Shown piece by piece: positions 10,674 through 18,662 of a stretch of 64,000 nt of DNA. Every line of letters starts with the position of its first letter. The stretch's first letter is position 1. The position numbers were made by a program, and so were the translations under genes. The notes beneath the pieces are model-generated. The model was not told the DNA's origin, did no database searches, and worked only from the letters and a program-made list of their open reading frames with translations. The DNA comes from Haematobacter missouriensis (GTDB lineage Bacteria > Pseudomonadota > Alphaproteobacteria > Rhodobacterales > Rhodobacteraceae): positions 124,001-188,000 of the forward strand of contig NZ_JFGS01000001.1 of assembly GCF_000740775.1 (NCBI RefSeq), read 5' to 3'.

Positions 10674-12533
10674 ATGACAACGGGAACGCGTGGTCGCTCG
10701 CGGAGCGGCAAGCCGACGGGGGAGGATGACCTAACGGAAACCCCACCGGAACTGACGCCAGCCGACCACCTCGAACGCATGAACGAAAGCCTCGCGCGGG
10801 TGGAGGAACTCCGTCAGCGCATGATTGCGGCACTCGCCCGCCGCAGGCCCATGGATCCCGGGCTTTCAGCCCCTGGGGGCGATCTCTTCATGAAGGCCGC
10901 GGCGGGCTACGTGGCGGAGATGATGCAAAATCCCGGTCGGATCCTTGAGCATCAGATCGGCTACTGGGGCAAAGCCGTCCGTCATTACATGGACGCACAG
11001 CAGGCGCTTAACAGCGGTCGCTTTACGCCGCCCGATGATCGCGGGCCGCGGGACCGCCGCTTTGCGAACCCGCTTTGGGACAGCCATCCGTTCTTCAATT
11101 ACGTAAAGCAACAGTATCTGATTTCGGTGGAGGCAGCGCATCAGGCCGTGGCCGACATGCAGCTTGACGAAAAAGAGCGGCAGAGGGTCGACTTCTTTAC
11201 CCGCCAGATGCTCGACATGTTGTCGCCAACGAATTTCTTCGGCACCAACCCTGACGCGTTGGAGCGGGCGGTAGCGACCGACGGTGAATCGATCGTCAAG
11301 GGAATGGAAAACCTCGTTGCCGATCTGGAGGCGAACGAGGGGGAGCTTCTGGTGACGCTGGCGGACCGGCGGGCTTTTCAGGTGGGCGAAAACCTTGCCA
11401 CCACAGAGGGTTCCATCGTCTTCCGCAATCGGCTTTTCGAACTCATCCAGTATTCGCCCAAGACGGAGAAGGTGAAGCAGCTTCCGCTCCTCATCTTTCC
11501 TCCGTGGATCAATAAATACTACATTCTTGACCTCAAGCCGCAGAATTCCTTCATCCGCTGGGTGGTGGAGCAGGGGTATACGGTTTTCGTCGTGAGCTGG
11601 GTCAACCCGGACGAGTCGCTCGCGGATGCCGGGCTGGACACCTACATCGAAGAGGGCTTCCTGAGGGCGATCGAGACCGTGCGCGACATCACCGGTGAAG
11701 AACAGGTGAATGCGGTCGGTTACTGTATTGCTGGTACGACCTTGGCGCTGACCTTGGCATTGCTCCGCAAGCGGGGGCTGAATCCGGTGAAGTCGGCCTC
11801 CTTCCTGACGACGCTCACGGATTTCTCCGACCAAGGGGAATTCACGGCCTTTCTGTCCGACGATTTCGTCGATGCTATCGAACGGCAAGCCTATGAGAAG
11901 GGCTATCTGGCCGCCTATTTCATGGCCAGGACCTTTTCCTATCTGCGGGCGAATGATCTGGTCTACGGTCCGGCAATCCGCAGCTACATGATGGGTGATG
12001 CTCCTCCGGCCTTCGACCTGCTGTATTGGAACGGAGATTCGACAAATCTGCCTGCCCGGATGGCGACCGAATACCTGCGCTGGCTCTGTCAGGAGAACCG
12101 ATTCGCGGAGGAGGGCATCCGGCTTTGCGGAGAGGTTCTGACTCTTTCCGATGTGACGGTGCCCCTCTGCGCCGTGGCCTGCGAAACGGATCACATCGCG
12201 GCATGGAAGGCCAGCTTCGCGGGCATTTCCCGTATGGGCAGCGGCGACAAGACCTTCGTTCTCGCTGAATCGGGACATGTCGCAGGGGTCATCAATCCGC
12301 CTGGCAAGGACAAGTACGGACATTACCTCGGTGTCGCACCCGAAGGCGCTTCGGAGCAGTGGCGTTCCTCCGCGCAGCGCCATTCCGGGAGCTGGTGGCC
12401 GAGCTGGGAAGGCTGGCTTCGCCAGCGCGCGGGAGCGGACGTGGATGCGCGCCTTCCAGGGACGGGCAATCACCCTGTTCTTGGTGAGGCTCCGGGGGAA
12501 TATGTGCGTTCCAAGCTACCCGCAGGCCAATAA
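10674..12533 (+). CDS. phaC: Class I poly(3-hydroxyalkanoate) synthase
   Basis: 619-residue polymerase linking (R)-3-hydroxyacyl-CoA into PHA at the granule surface. The lipase-like box is AVGYCIAGT with catalytic Cys351. The matching Asp is in ACETDHIAAW and His in ESGHVAGVIN near the C-terminus. The N-terminal domain contains ANPLWDSHPFFNYVKQQY, typical of class I enzymes, and the length matches that class. It is followed by phaP and phaR on the same strand; phaP has its own promoter. Confidence 0.96.
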   Translation: MTTGTRGRSRSGKPTGEDDLTETPPELTPADHLERMNESLARVEELRQRMIAALARRRPMDPGLSAPGGDLFMKAAAGYVAEMMQNPGRILEHQIGYWGKAVRHYMDAQQALNSGRFTPPDDRGPRDRRFANPLWDSHPFFNYVKQQYLISVEAAHQAVADMQLDEKERQRVDFFTRQMLDMLSPTNFFGTNPDALERAVATDGESIVKGMENLVADLEANEGELLVTLADRRAFQVGENLATTEGSIVFRNRLFELIQYSPKTEKVKQLPLLIFPPWINKYYILDLKPQNSFIRWVVEQGYTVFVVSWVNPDESLADAGLDTYIEEGFLRAIETVRDITGEEQVNAVGYCIAGTTLALTLALLRKRGLNPVKSASFLTTLTDFSDQGEFTAFLSDDFVDAIERQAYEKGYLAAYFMARTFSYLRANDLVYGPAIRSYMMGDAPPAFDLLYWNGDSTNLPARMATEYLRWLCQENRFAEEGIRLCGEVLTLSDVTVPLCAVACETDHIAAWKASFAGISRMGSGDKTFVLAESGHVAGVINPPGKDKYGHYLGVAPEGASEQWRSSAQRHSGSWWPSWEGWLRQRAGADVDARLPGTGNHPVLGEAPGEYVRSKLPAGQ

Positions 12534-12562
12534 CTCCCTGAGCTGACAGCCTTTTAAATGTT

Positions 12563-12573
12563 CTGCATCGCAG
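12563..12573. promoter_or_regulatory. Probable PhaR operator 1 (CTGC-N3-GCAG)
   Basis: Perfect dyad CTGC-ATC-GCAG just upstream of the phaP -35 element. PhaR proteins from Paracoccus and Rhodobacter are known to bind TGC-rich dyads of the form CTGC-N3/4-GCAG. A second copy lies 30 bp away, centre to centre. Confidence 0.75.
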
Positions 12574-12584
12574 CAAGAAAAATC

Positions 12585-12613
12585 TTGAAATGCTGCGGTG
12601 CAGCACCTACCTT
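12585..12613 (+). promoter_or_regulatory. phaP promoter
   Basis: -35 TTGAAA at 12585-12590, a 17-bp spacer, and -10 TACCTT at 12608-12613, 38 bp ahead of the phaP ATG. The second CTGC-N3-GCAG dyad occupies the spacer, an arrangement expected of repression by polymerase exclusion. Confidence 0.65.
12593..12603. promoter_or_regulatory. Probable PhaR operator 2 (CTGC-N3-GCAG)
   Basis: Perfect dyad CTGC-GGT-GCAG located between the -35 and -10 elements of phaP. Together with operator 1 it fits the accepted model in which PhaR represses phasin until it is titrated away by PHA. Confidence 0.78.
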
Positions 12614-12650
12614 GGGCTCAGCGCGCAGTATAGTATTTGTGGAGGGAAAA

Positions 12651-13115
12651 ATGGCTAAAACTCAGGATTTCACCAAGATGGTGCAGGATATGATGTCGGC
12701 ATTTCCGGTGGACGCCCATGCGTTCCAGGAAGCATTCAAGACCCAGGCTGCTCTGGGCGAGCGGATGACGAAGGTCGTGCTCGAAGCTGCAGAGAAATCC
12801 ACGGAAATCTCCAGCCGCTGGACGAAGGAGTCGATCGCGAAGGTCGGCGAACTCGCTCGCGTCAAGGAAGAGCCGGGTGATTACTCCAAGGCGCTGTCCG
12901 AGTTTGCTTCTTCCTCGGCGGAAATGGCTGCCGAAAATCTGGCGGCCTTTGCCGAAGTGGCGAAGAAGGTGCAGATGGAAACTGTCGAGCTGATGCTTGC
13001 TGCTGGCAAGGATATTTCGGAAGACGCGACCGCTGCGGTGAAAAAGGCCACGACCGAAGCCACGGCTGCCGCTGCTCGCGCTTCGAAAGCTGCACCGACG
13101 GCTGTAAAGTCCTGA
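12651..13115 (+). CDS. phaP: Phasin (PHA granule protein)
   Basis: 154-residue amphipathic helical protein that coats PHA granules. It has no membrane segment. It contains long Ala/Glu/Lys helices such as ELARVKEEPGDYSKALSEFA and an Ala/Thr-rich C-terminal tail (KKATTEATAAAARASKAAP) resembling low-complexity phasin tails. A strong GGAGGG ribosome site precedes the ATG at 12651. Two operator dyads lie upstream and a strong terminator downstream, so it forms its own transcription unit between phaC and phaR. Confidence 0.92.
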   Translation: MAKTQDFTKMVQDMMSAFPVDAHAFQEAFKTQAALGERMTKVVLEAAEKSTEISSRWTKESIAKVGELARVKEEPGDYSKALSEFASSSAEMAAENLAAFAEVAKKVQMETVELMLAAGKDISEDATAAVKKATTEATAAAARASKAAPTAVKS

Positions 13116-13138
13116 TCGTTACGACGATTTGTCAGTGG

Positions 13139-13163
13139 GGACGGGCCATGGCCCGTCCTTTTT
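13139..13163 (+). terminator. Intrinsic terminator of phaP
   Basis: Perfect stem GGACGGGCC / GGCCCGTCC with a two-base AT centre, followed by TTTTT at 13159-13163. It lies 24 bp past the phaP stop. Confidence 0.85.
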
Positions 13164-13242
13164 CATTTGGAGGAACGAGGCAGGTTTCTTTTTGGAAATC
13201 TCTGGCCTAGATTCGGGATAGAAAGTGACGGGGGGATGGAAA

Positions 13243-13788
13243 GTGGCAGAGAATGAGAAGCCGCTGCTGATCAAGCGGTATGCGAGCCGCAGGCTCTACA
13301 ATACCGAAACCAGCGATTACGTGACGCTGGAGGATATCGCGCGGTTCATTCGTGACGGGCGCGAGGTCAAGATCGTTGACCTCAAGTCCGGGGATGATCT
13401 CACGCGCCAATATCTTCTCCAGATCATCGCTGAACATGAGAGCCGGGGTGAGAATGTCCTCCCTCTGACGGTGCTCACCGATCTGGTCCGCAGTTATACC
13501 ACCCAGGCGCAGAGCGTCGTGCCGCAATTCCTTGCCATGTCCTTCGACATGCTGCGCGAAGGGCCGGGACGAATGATGGAGGGGCTGACCACCTATCCCA
13601 ATCCGATGTCGGCCATGCCAGGTTTCGAGGCGATGCAGCGCCAACAGCAAGCATTTCTGAAGACGCTCATGCGGGGTTGGGCGCCCGCCTCGTCCAAGGA
13701 AGAGGAGCCGGTTTCGACTTCCTCCGAACTGGCGGATATAAAGCGCCAACTTGCCGAACTTCAGGAGCGGCTTTCCGGCCGGAAGTGA
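13243..13788 (+). CDS. phaR: PHA synthesis repressor PhaR
   Basis: 181-residue autoregulated DNA- and PHA-binding repressor. The N-terminal PHB/PHA accumulation regulator domain opens with LIKRYASRRLYNTETSDYVT and includes FIRDGREVKIVDL (about residues 34-46). The C-terminal part ends in a coiled-coil-like KRQLAELQERL. Start chosen at GTG 13243, preceded by GGGGGATGG. An in-frame GTG at 13225 would add six residues with a poor ribosome site. Targets are likely phaP, via the dyads at 12563 and 12593, and possibly phaC. Confidence 0.93.
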   Translation: MAENEKPLLIKRYASRRLYNTETSDYVTLEDIARFIRDGREVKIVDLKSGDDLTRQYLLQIIAEHESRGENVLPLTVLTDLVRSYTTQAQSVVPQFLAMSFDMLREGPGRMMEGLTTYPNPMSAMPGFEAMQRQQQAFLKTLMRGWAPASSKEEEPVSTSSELADIKRQLAELQERLSGRK

Positions 13789-13793
13789 GTCTG

Positions 13794-13821
13794 GCAGCCC
13801 GCCCCGTTCCGGGCGGGCTGC
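13794..13821. terminator. Bidirectional terminator-like hairpin between phaR and the aminotransferase
   Basis: Perfect 11-bp stem GCAGCCCGCCC / GGGCGGGCTGC with a six-base loop lies between the ends of two convergent genes. T-runs are poor on both sides, so efficiency is uncertain. Confidence 0.55.
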
Positions 13822-13830
13822 AATCGCCGA

Positions 13831-15198
13831 TCACGCGACTTCGGCAAAGACCTGCTTCAACGCGGTTTCCAATTTCTCGAACATCTCGTCCATCTGGGAC
13901 TCTGTCATGATGAACGGAGGACAGAGAACAACAGACTGCCCCAGCGGCCGACAGATCAGCCCGTGATCCGTGCAGGTATTTGCGATCCGCTCGGAGACGG
14001 AGAGTTTGCCGTCAAACGGCGTCTTGGTCGCCTTGTCCTTCACGGCCTCCAACGCGCCCATCAGACCCTTGCCCCGCCATTCGCCGATGTTCGGGTTTTC
14101 CGCCAGCCGCGCAAGCCCGGCCTCGAAGCGCGGCGTCAGTTCACGCGCGCGATCCGCCAGCCCCTCGTTCATGATGACGTCGATGGCCTTCAGCGCCACT
14201 GCACAACCGACCGGATGGCCCGAGGCGGTGAAACCGTGAGGAAACTCCTCGATTGCCTCGGAAGCAGCCTGCATCCGATCGGCAAGATCCGGGCCGAGGA
14301 TGATCGCTCCCATCGGGAAATACCCCGCCGTCAGCGCCTTTGAGGAGATGATGGCATCCGGCACGAAGTCGTAGGTCTCACACCCCCAGGTATTTCCGGT
14401 TCGGCCGAACCCGCAGATCACCTCATCCGAGATGAGCGGAATGCCGTACTTCTTCAGGATCGGCTGCACTGCCTGAAAGTAGCCTTTAGAGGGGGGGATC
14501 ACCCCGCCTGCGCCCTGAACCGGCTCGGCAAAGAACCCGGCGATTGTGTCAGGCCCTTCGGCGAGGATCGTGTCCTCCAGCTCTTTCGCCATGCGTTGGG
14601 TAAACTGCTCCTCCGTCTCGCCCTGCTCTCCGAAGCGCCAATAATGCGGGCAGGAGAGATGAAGGAACCCCGGCAGCGGCAACCCGAAGACGGAATTGTA
14701 GGGCTTGCCGGTCATGGAGGCCGAGACCGCTGTGACGCCATGATAGGCATTCACGCGTGTCAGGATCTTCCGCCGCTCGGGCTTGCCCTCCGACTGGGCA
14801 AGGAACCAGAGCATCTTGACCATGGTGTCGTTCGCCTCCGACCCGGAGTTGGTGTAGAACACCTTGCCTCGCGGGAAGGGGGAAACATCGACCAGCCGCT
14901 CAGACAGCATGACCGTCTGGTCCGACATGCGCCCGAAGAACGCGTGGTAGCCCGGGAAGCGGGCGAACTGCTCCTGCCCGGCGGCGATCAGCCCGGGATG
15001 ATCGAATCCCGCGACCATGTTCCATAGGCCGGAATTGGCGTCGAGATACCGCTTACCATGAGTATCGACGATATAAGGCCCCTCGCCATGCGTGAGGACG
15101 ACCGTGCCGCGTTTATGGACGGAGGGGAGGTCTGTGAAACCGTATAGGCTGTATTCTTCTGCCCGGGCTTCCCAGCTGTTCGGCACATCGTCACGCAT
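13831..15198 (-). CDS. Class III aminotransferase, SpuC-like (putrescine/omega-amino acid:pyruvate)
   Basis: 455-residue fold-type I PLP enzyme. The cofactor Asp lies in LISDEVICGFGRTG and the PLP lysine in IISSKALTAGYFPMGA (about residues 283-298). N-terminal GLWNMVAGFDHP and YHGVTAVSASMTG are shared with omega-amino-acid:pyruvate transaminases. It is the last gene of a nine-gene minus-strand run with gamma-glutamyl-polyamine enzymes, so the most likely amino donor is putrescine, a gamma-glutamyl-polyamine intermediate or GABA. Exact donor unproven. Confidence 0.83.
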   Translation of the reverse strand: MRDDVPNSWEARAEEYSLYGFTDLPSVHKRGTVVLTHGEGPYIVDTHGKRYLDANSGLWNMVAGFDHPGLIAAGQEQFARFPGYHAFFGRMSDQTVMLSERLVDVSPFPRGKVFYTNSGSEANDTMVKMLWFLAQSEGKPERRKILTRVNAYHGVTAVSASMTGKPYNSVFGLPLPGFLHLSCPHYWRFGEQGETEEQFTQRMAKELEDTILAEGPDTIAGFFAEPVQGAGGVIPPSKGYFQAVQPILKKYGIPLISDEVICGFGRTGNTWGCETYDFVPDAIISSKALTAGYFPMGAIILGPDLADRMQAASEAIEEFPHGFTASGHPVGCAVALKAIDVIMNEGLADRARELTPRFEAGLARLAENPNIGEWRGKGLMGALEAVKDKATKTPFDGKLSVSERIANTCTDHGLICRPLGQSVVLCPPFIMTESQMDEMFEKLETALKQVFAEVA

Positions 15199-15262
15199 TG
15201 CACGGTCCTTTCCTTGGCTCGTCTGAAAGCTAGCCCCTGCGCCACGTTTCTTCAACAGCAGC

Positions 15263-16564
15263 TCAGACTCCCAACCGGTCGCGCAGACCATACCATGTCA
15301 TCGCCAGCGCAAGGAGAGGGTGGCGCAACGCGGCACCCCCGGGGAAGCGGGGCGTAGGCAGGCCCGCCATCAGGTCGAACCGTTCCGACTGACCGGCCAC
15401 TGCCTCTGCCATTATCCGCCCGGCGAGCGTCGCAAGCGCGACGCCGTGCCCGGAGTACCCCGAGGCCGACAGCAGGTTGGGCCCGAGGCGGAGAAAACAG
15501 GGCAGGCGCGTCATCGTGATGGCCAGCGTCCCGCCCCAAGCATAGTCTATCCGGATGTTACGGAGCTGCGGATAGACCTGAAGCATGGGCTTCCGCACCG
15601 TTGTGATCACATCGGGAAAGCGATAACCGAAACTCTCTCCTCCGCCGAACAGCAGCCGGTTGTCCTCCGACAGCCGCCAGTAATTCACCACAAAGCGTGT
15701 ATCGGCCACCGCGATGGGCTGGGCCAGAATATCCCGCGCGGCATCCCCCAGCGGTTCGGTCGCGACGATGAAATTGTTGATCGGCATGACCCGCGCCGCG
15801 ATCTCCGGCACCAGATCGCCGAGGTAGCCATTGCAGGCGAGGATCACATGATCCGCTGTAACGCTGCCGTTCGCGGTGACGACGCGCGTCTTCTGCCCGC
15901 GGGCAATGCCGGTGACGAGGGTATTCTCGTATAAGATGACGCCCGCCGACTCTGCGGCCTGCGCCAGACCGATGGCAAAGTTCAGCGGGTGGATATGGCC
16001 TGCGCCGTGGTCGATGTCACCGCCAATATAACCCTCAGATCCGATCAGCGCCCGAATGCCCGCATGGTCCAGCGGCTCCAGTTGATCGTAGCCATAGTCG
16101 TGGGCGAGCTTCTCCGCCATGGTGTGGGAATGACGAACTTCGGCCTCCGTCCGGCAAGCATGGGCCACGCCGGGATGGAAACGGACCGGCATTGCATGGC
16201 GGGCGATCAGGTCGCGGACCAGCGCTTTTGCCTCTTCTGCAATAGACCACAGACGGTGGGCATCGTCTCGCCCCATGCGCCGTTCAAGCTCGTCCTGCTC
16301 CAGCCGTTGGCCGGAGCCAACCTGTCCACCGTTTCGCCCCGAAGCGCCGAAACCCGCGCGATGCGCCTCCAGCAATACGACGGAATAGCCTCGCTCGGCG
16401 AGATGCAGGGCTGCGGACAGACCCGTATAGCCTCCACCCACGACGCAGACATCGGCCCGATGCGAGCCCTGAAGCGGGGGCGCGGGCTCCCGCTCCGTGG
16501 CTGTCGCAGCATAATAGCTGGGGGGAAAGGATCCCTGCCGGTCATTGGCGGTGAGAAGGTTCAT
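15263..16564 (-). CDS. FAD-dependent oxidoreductase, PuuB-like (gamma-glutamylputrescine oxidase)
   Basis: 433-residue DAO-family flavoprotein. The dinucleotide-binding motif VCVVGGGYTGLSAALHL starts near residue 39; the second FAD contact GASGRNGGQVGSGQ follows near 73. The C-terminal SASGYSGHGVALA is typical. In the PuuB role it oxidises gamma-glutamylputrescine to the aminoaldehyde, releasing ammonia and peroxide. Its ATG overlaps the stop of the upstream ligase gene (ATGA), which supports translational coupling and the polyamine assignment. Confidence 0.82.
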   Translation of the reverse strand: MNLLTANDRQGSFPPSYYAATATEREPAPPLQGSHRADVCVVGGGYTGLSAALHLAERGYSVVLLEAHRAGFGASGRNGGQVGSGQRLEQDELERRMGRDDAHRLWSIAEEAKALVRDLIARHAMPVRFHPGVAHACRTEAEVRHSHTMAEKLAHDYGYDQLEPLDHAGIRALIGSEGYIGGDIDHGAGHIHPLNFAIGLAQAAESAGVILYENTLVTGIARGQKTRVVTANGSVTADHVILACNGYLGDLVPEIAARVMPINNFIVATEPLGDAARDILAQPIAVADTRFVVNYWRLSEDNRLLFGGGESFGYRFPDVITTVRKPMLQVYPQLRNIRIDYAWGGTLAITMTRLPCFLRLGPNLLSASGYSGHGVALATLAGRIMAEAVAGQSERFDLMAGLPTPRFPGGAALRHPLLALAMTWYGLRDRLGV

Positions 16565-17916
16565 ACGTTGAGCAGCAGGTGCTCCCGCTCCCACGGGCTG
16601 ATGACTTGAAGGAATTCCTTGTATTCGTTCCGCTTTACCGAGTCATAGACGGAGCAGAAGCCAAGGCCCAGAACCTCTCGCACGCCCTCGTCCTCAGCGA
16701 ACAGGTCGAGCGCATCGCCGAGATTGTAGGGCAACTCGTCGGCGGACATATAGGCGTCGCCCAGACATTCGGGACGCGGCATCTTCTGTTCCAGGAGACC
16801 CAGATAGCCGCAGGCGAGCGATGCGGCCAGCCCCAGATAAGGGTTGCAGTCCATGCCGGCGAGCCGGTTTTCGATCCGCCGCCCGGAGGGCTCGGCGATT
16901 GGCACGCGCAGCCCCGTCGTCCGGTTGTCACGCCCCCATTCGAGGTTGATGGGTGCTGCGAAATCCGGGACATAGCGCCGGTAACTGTTCACATAAGGCG
17001 CCAGCAACGCAATGACCGCAGGCAGGTGGTTCTGCATCCCGGCGATGAAATGCAGGAATGCCTCCGTCTCCGCGCCCTTTGCATCTGAAAAGATGTTCTG
17101 TCCTGTTGCGGTATCCACTACCGAATGGTGGATATGCATGGCGGATCCCGGCTCGCCCTCGATAGGCTTGGCCATGAAGGTCGCGAAACAGTCGTGGCGA
17201 AGCGCGGCTTCCCGGATCAGGCGCTTGAAGTAGAAGATCTCGTCGGCCAGCCGCACCGGGTCGCCGTGGGCGAGGTTGATCTCCACCTGGCCCGCCCCGC
17301 CTTCCTGAAGGATGCCGTCGATCTCGAACCCCTGCGCCTCCGCGAAATCGTAGATATCGTCGATCACCGGACCGTATTCATCGACCGCGGACATGGAATA
17401 TGCCTGCTTGGCCGCCGCACGACGGCCCGACCGGCCCATCGGCGGCTGTACCGGCATGTTTGGGTCGATGTTGCGCGCGACGAGGAAGAATTCCATCTCC
17501 GGCGCGACGATCGGGGTCCACCCCTTTTCCTTGTAGAGATGCAGGACGCGTTTCAACACATTGCGGGGCGCAGCGGCGACCGGTTCCCCCGTCTGGTCGA
17601 TGGCGTCATGGATCACCTGAAGAGTGACATCGGCCGTCCACGGCGCGGCGGTTGCGGTGGAGAAATCCGGCGCCATGATCATGTCCGGCTCGGTGAAGGC
17701 ACCTGTCGGATTATCGGCCCAATCCCCGGTGATCGTCTGGAGAAAGATCGAGTTCGGCAAGAAGAAGGAGGTCTGCTTGGCGAACTTGAACGCGGGCATC
17801 GCCTTGCCTCGGGCGACGCCCGCAATGTCGGAGACGATGCATTCCACTTCATCCACCCGGCGACCCTGAATGTAACGTTGCGCGGCTTCCGGGAGCTTTT
17901 CGGTCCAGTCAGACAT
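16561..17916 (-). CDS. Glutamine-synthetase-like gamma-glutamylpolyamine synthetase (copy 1)
   Basis: 451-residue GS-III/PuuA-type ligase that would join glutamate to an amine with ATP. Metal and substrate residues are retained: PEMEFFLV, GQVEINLAHGD, GSAMHIHHSV, NRTTGLRVP and RRIENRLAGMDCNPYL. The tyrosine adenylylation loop of GlnA is not apparent. The start at 17916 (MSDWTEK) overlaps the upstream amidotransferase gene by eight bases. Neighbours PuuB-like, a class-I amidotransferase and a second ligase point to polyamine catabolism rather than ammonium assimilation. Confidence 0.85.
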   Translation of the reverse strand: MSDWTEKLPEAAQRYIQGRRVDEVECIVSDIAGVARGKAMPAFKFAKQTSFFLPNSIFLQTITGDWADNPTGAFTEPDMIMAPDFSTATAAPWTADVTLQVIHDAIDQTGEPVAAAPRNVLKRVLHLYKEKGWTPIVAPEMEFFLVARNIDPNMPVQPPMGRSGRRAAAKQAYSMSAVDEYGPVIDDIYDFAEAQGFEIDGILQEGGAGQVEINLAHGDPVRLADEIFYFKRLIREAALRHDCFATFMAKPIEGEPGSAMHIHHSVVDTATGQNIFSDAKGAETEAFLHFIAGMQNHLPAVIALLAPYVNSYRRYVPDFAAPINLEWGRDNRTTGLRVPIAEPSGRRIENRLAGMDCNPYLGLAASLACGYLGLLEQKMPRPECLGDAYMSADELPYNLGDALDLFAEDEGVREVLGLGFCSVYDSVKRNEYKEFLQVISPWEREHLLLNV

Positions 17917-18604
17917 GAGCCCTCTGCATAAGAAAATCGGCGATCCGGTCGGCGAGAAGGGCGGAGCCGCTTTGTGTATCGGCCTCATCCTGCGTCAGGC
18001 GGGTAAGGGCGGCGGAGACCTTGTCGTCCGGCACGCTGCCGCTCCGATGGTCGATAAGGCCCTGCGTCACCGTGCTGTCGAACTCGGGATGTGCCTGCAC
18101 GGTAAATATATCCTCGCCATAGGCCAGCGCTGCATTGTCGCAGAAACCGGAGGAGCCGACGACCCGCGCTCCCTCCGGCCGCTCTACCACCTGATCCTGA
18201 TGCCAGGCGTTGAGAGTCACAGTCCTGTCGCCGAAGTCGTAATCCTGCGGGCCGACCGACCAGCCACCGGAGAATTTCTCCACCCGTCCGCCAAGAGCCT
18301 GCGCGATGATCTGATGTCCGAAGCAGATGCCAACCATCGGCACCTGCGCCTCCTTCACTGCGCGGATGAAGGCTTCAAGCGGCGGGATGAAGGGATGGTC
18401 CTCATAAACGCCGAAGCGAGAGCCGGTTATGATCCAGCCATCCGCATCGCGGGGAGAGGTGGGAAATTGCATGTCCAGCACACGCCAGGTGCGAAAGTCG
18501 AACCCCCGGCCTGTGAGCAGTCGCTCGAACATGTCGGGATAGTTGCCGGAAGCGGGCTGAATGGCGTCGGGCGCGTCGCCCGTCTGCAGGATGCCGATGA
18601 GCAT
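17909..18604 (-). CDS. Class I glutamine amidotransferase-like hydrolase
   Basis: 231-residue stand-alone GATase domain. The catalytic Cys is Cys94 in VGICFGHQII, and His172/Glu174 occur in VQAHPEFDS, so the triad is complete. It belongs to the GMP-synthase-like branch (GWIITGSRFGVYED) rather than the PuuD/peptidase C26 branch. By position between two gamma-glutamyl ligases it probably hydrolyses a gamma-glutamyl bond, for example gamma-glutamyl-GABA, in place of PuuD. That role is an inference. It overlaps the downstream ligase gene. Confidence 0.8.
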   Translation of the reverse strand: MLIGILQTGDAPDAIQPASGNYPDMFERLLTGRGFDFRTWRVLDMQFPTSPRDADGWIITGSRFGVYEDHPFIPPLEAFIRAVKEAQVPMVGICFGHQIIAQALGGRVEKFSGGWSVGPQDYDFGDRTVTLNAWHQDQVVERPEGARVVGSSGFCDNAALAYGEDIFTVQAHPEFDSTVTQGLIDHRSGSVPDDKVSAALTRLTQDEADTQSGSALLADRIADFLMQRAHV

Positions 18605-18662
18605 GGGAGTCCTCGATGGAATGGGCCAACGCTATCCCCGCTCGCCGCCTTCGGCAAGCGGC

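Noticed and set aside
10866-12473. 535-codon open frame antisense to phaC
   Set aside because: Entirely opposite a well-supported PHA synthase gene; no recognisable domain or ribosome site.
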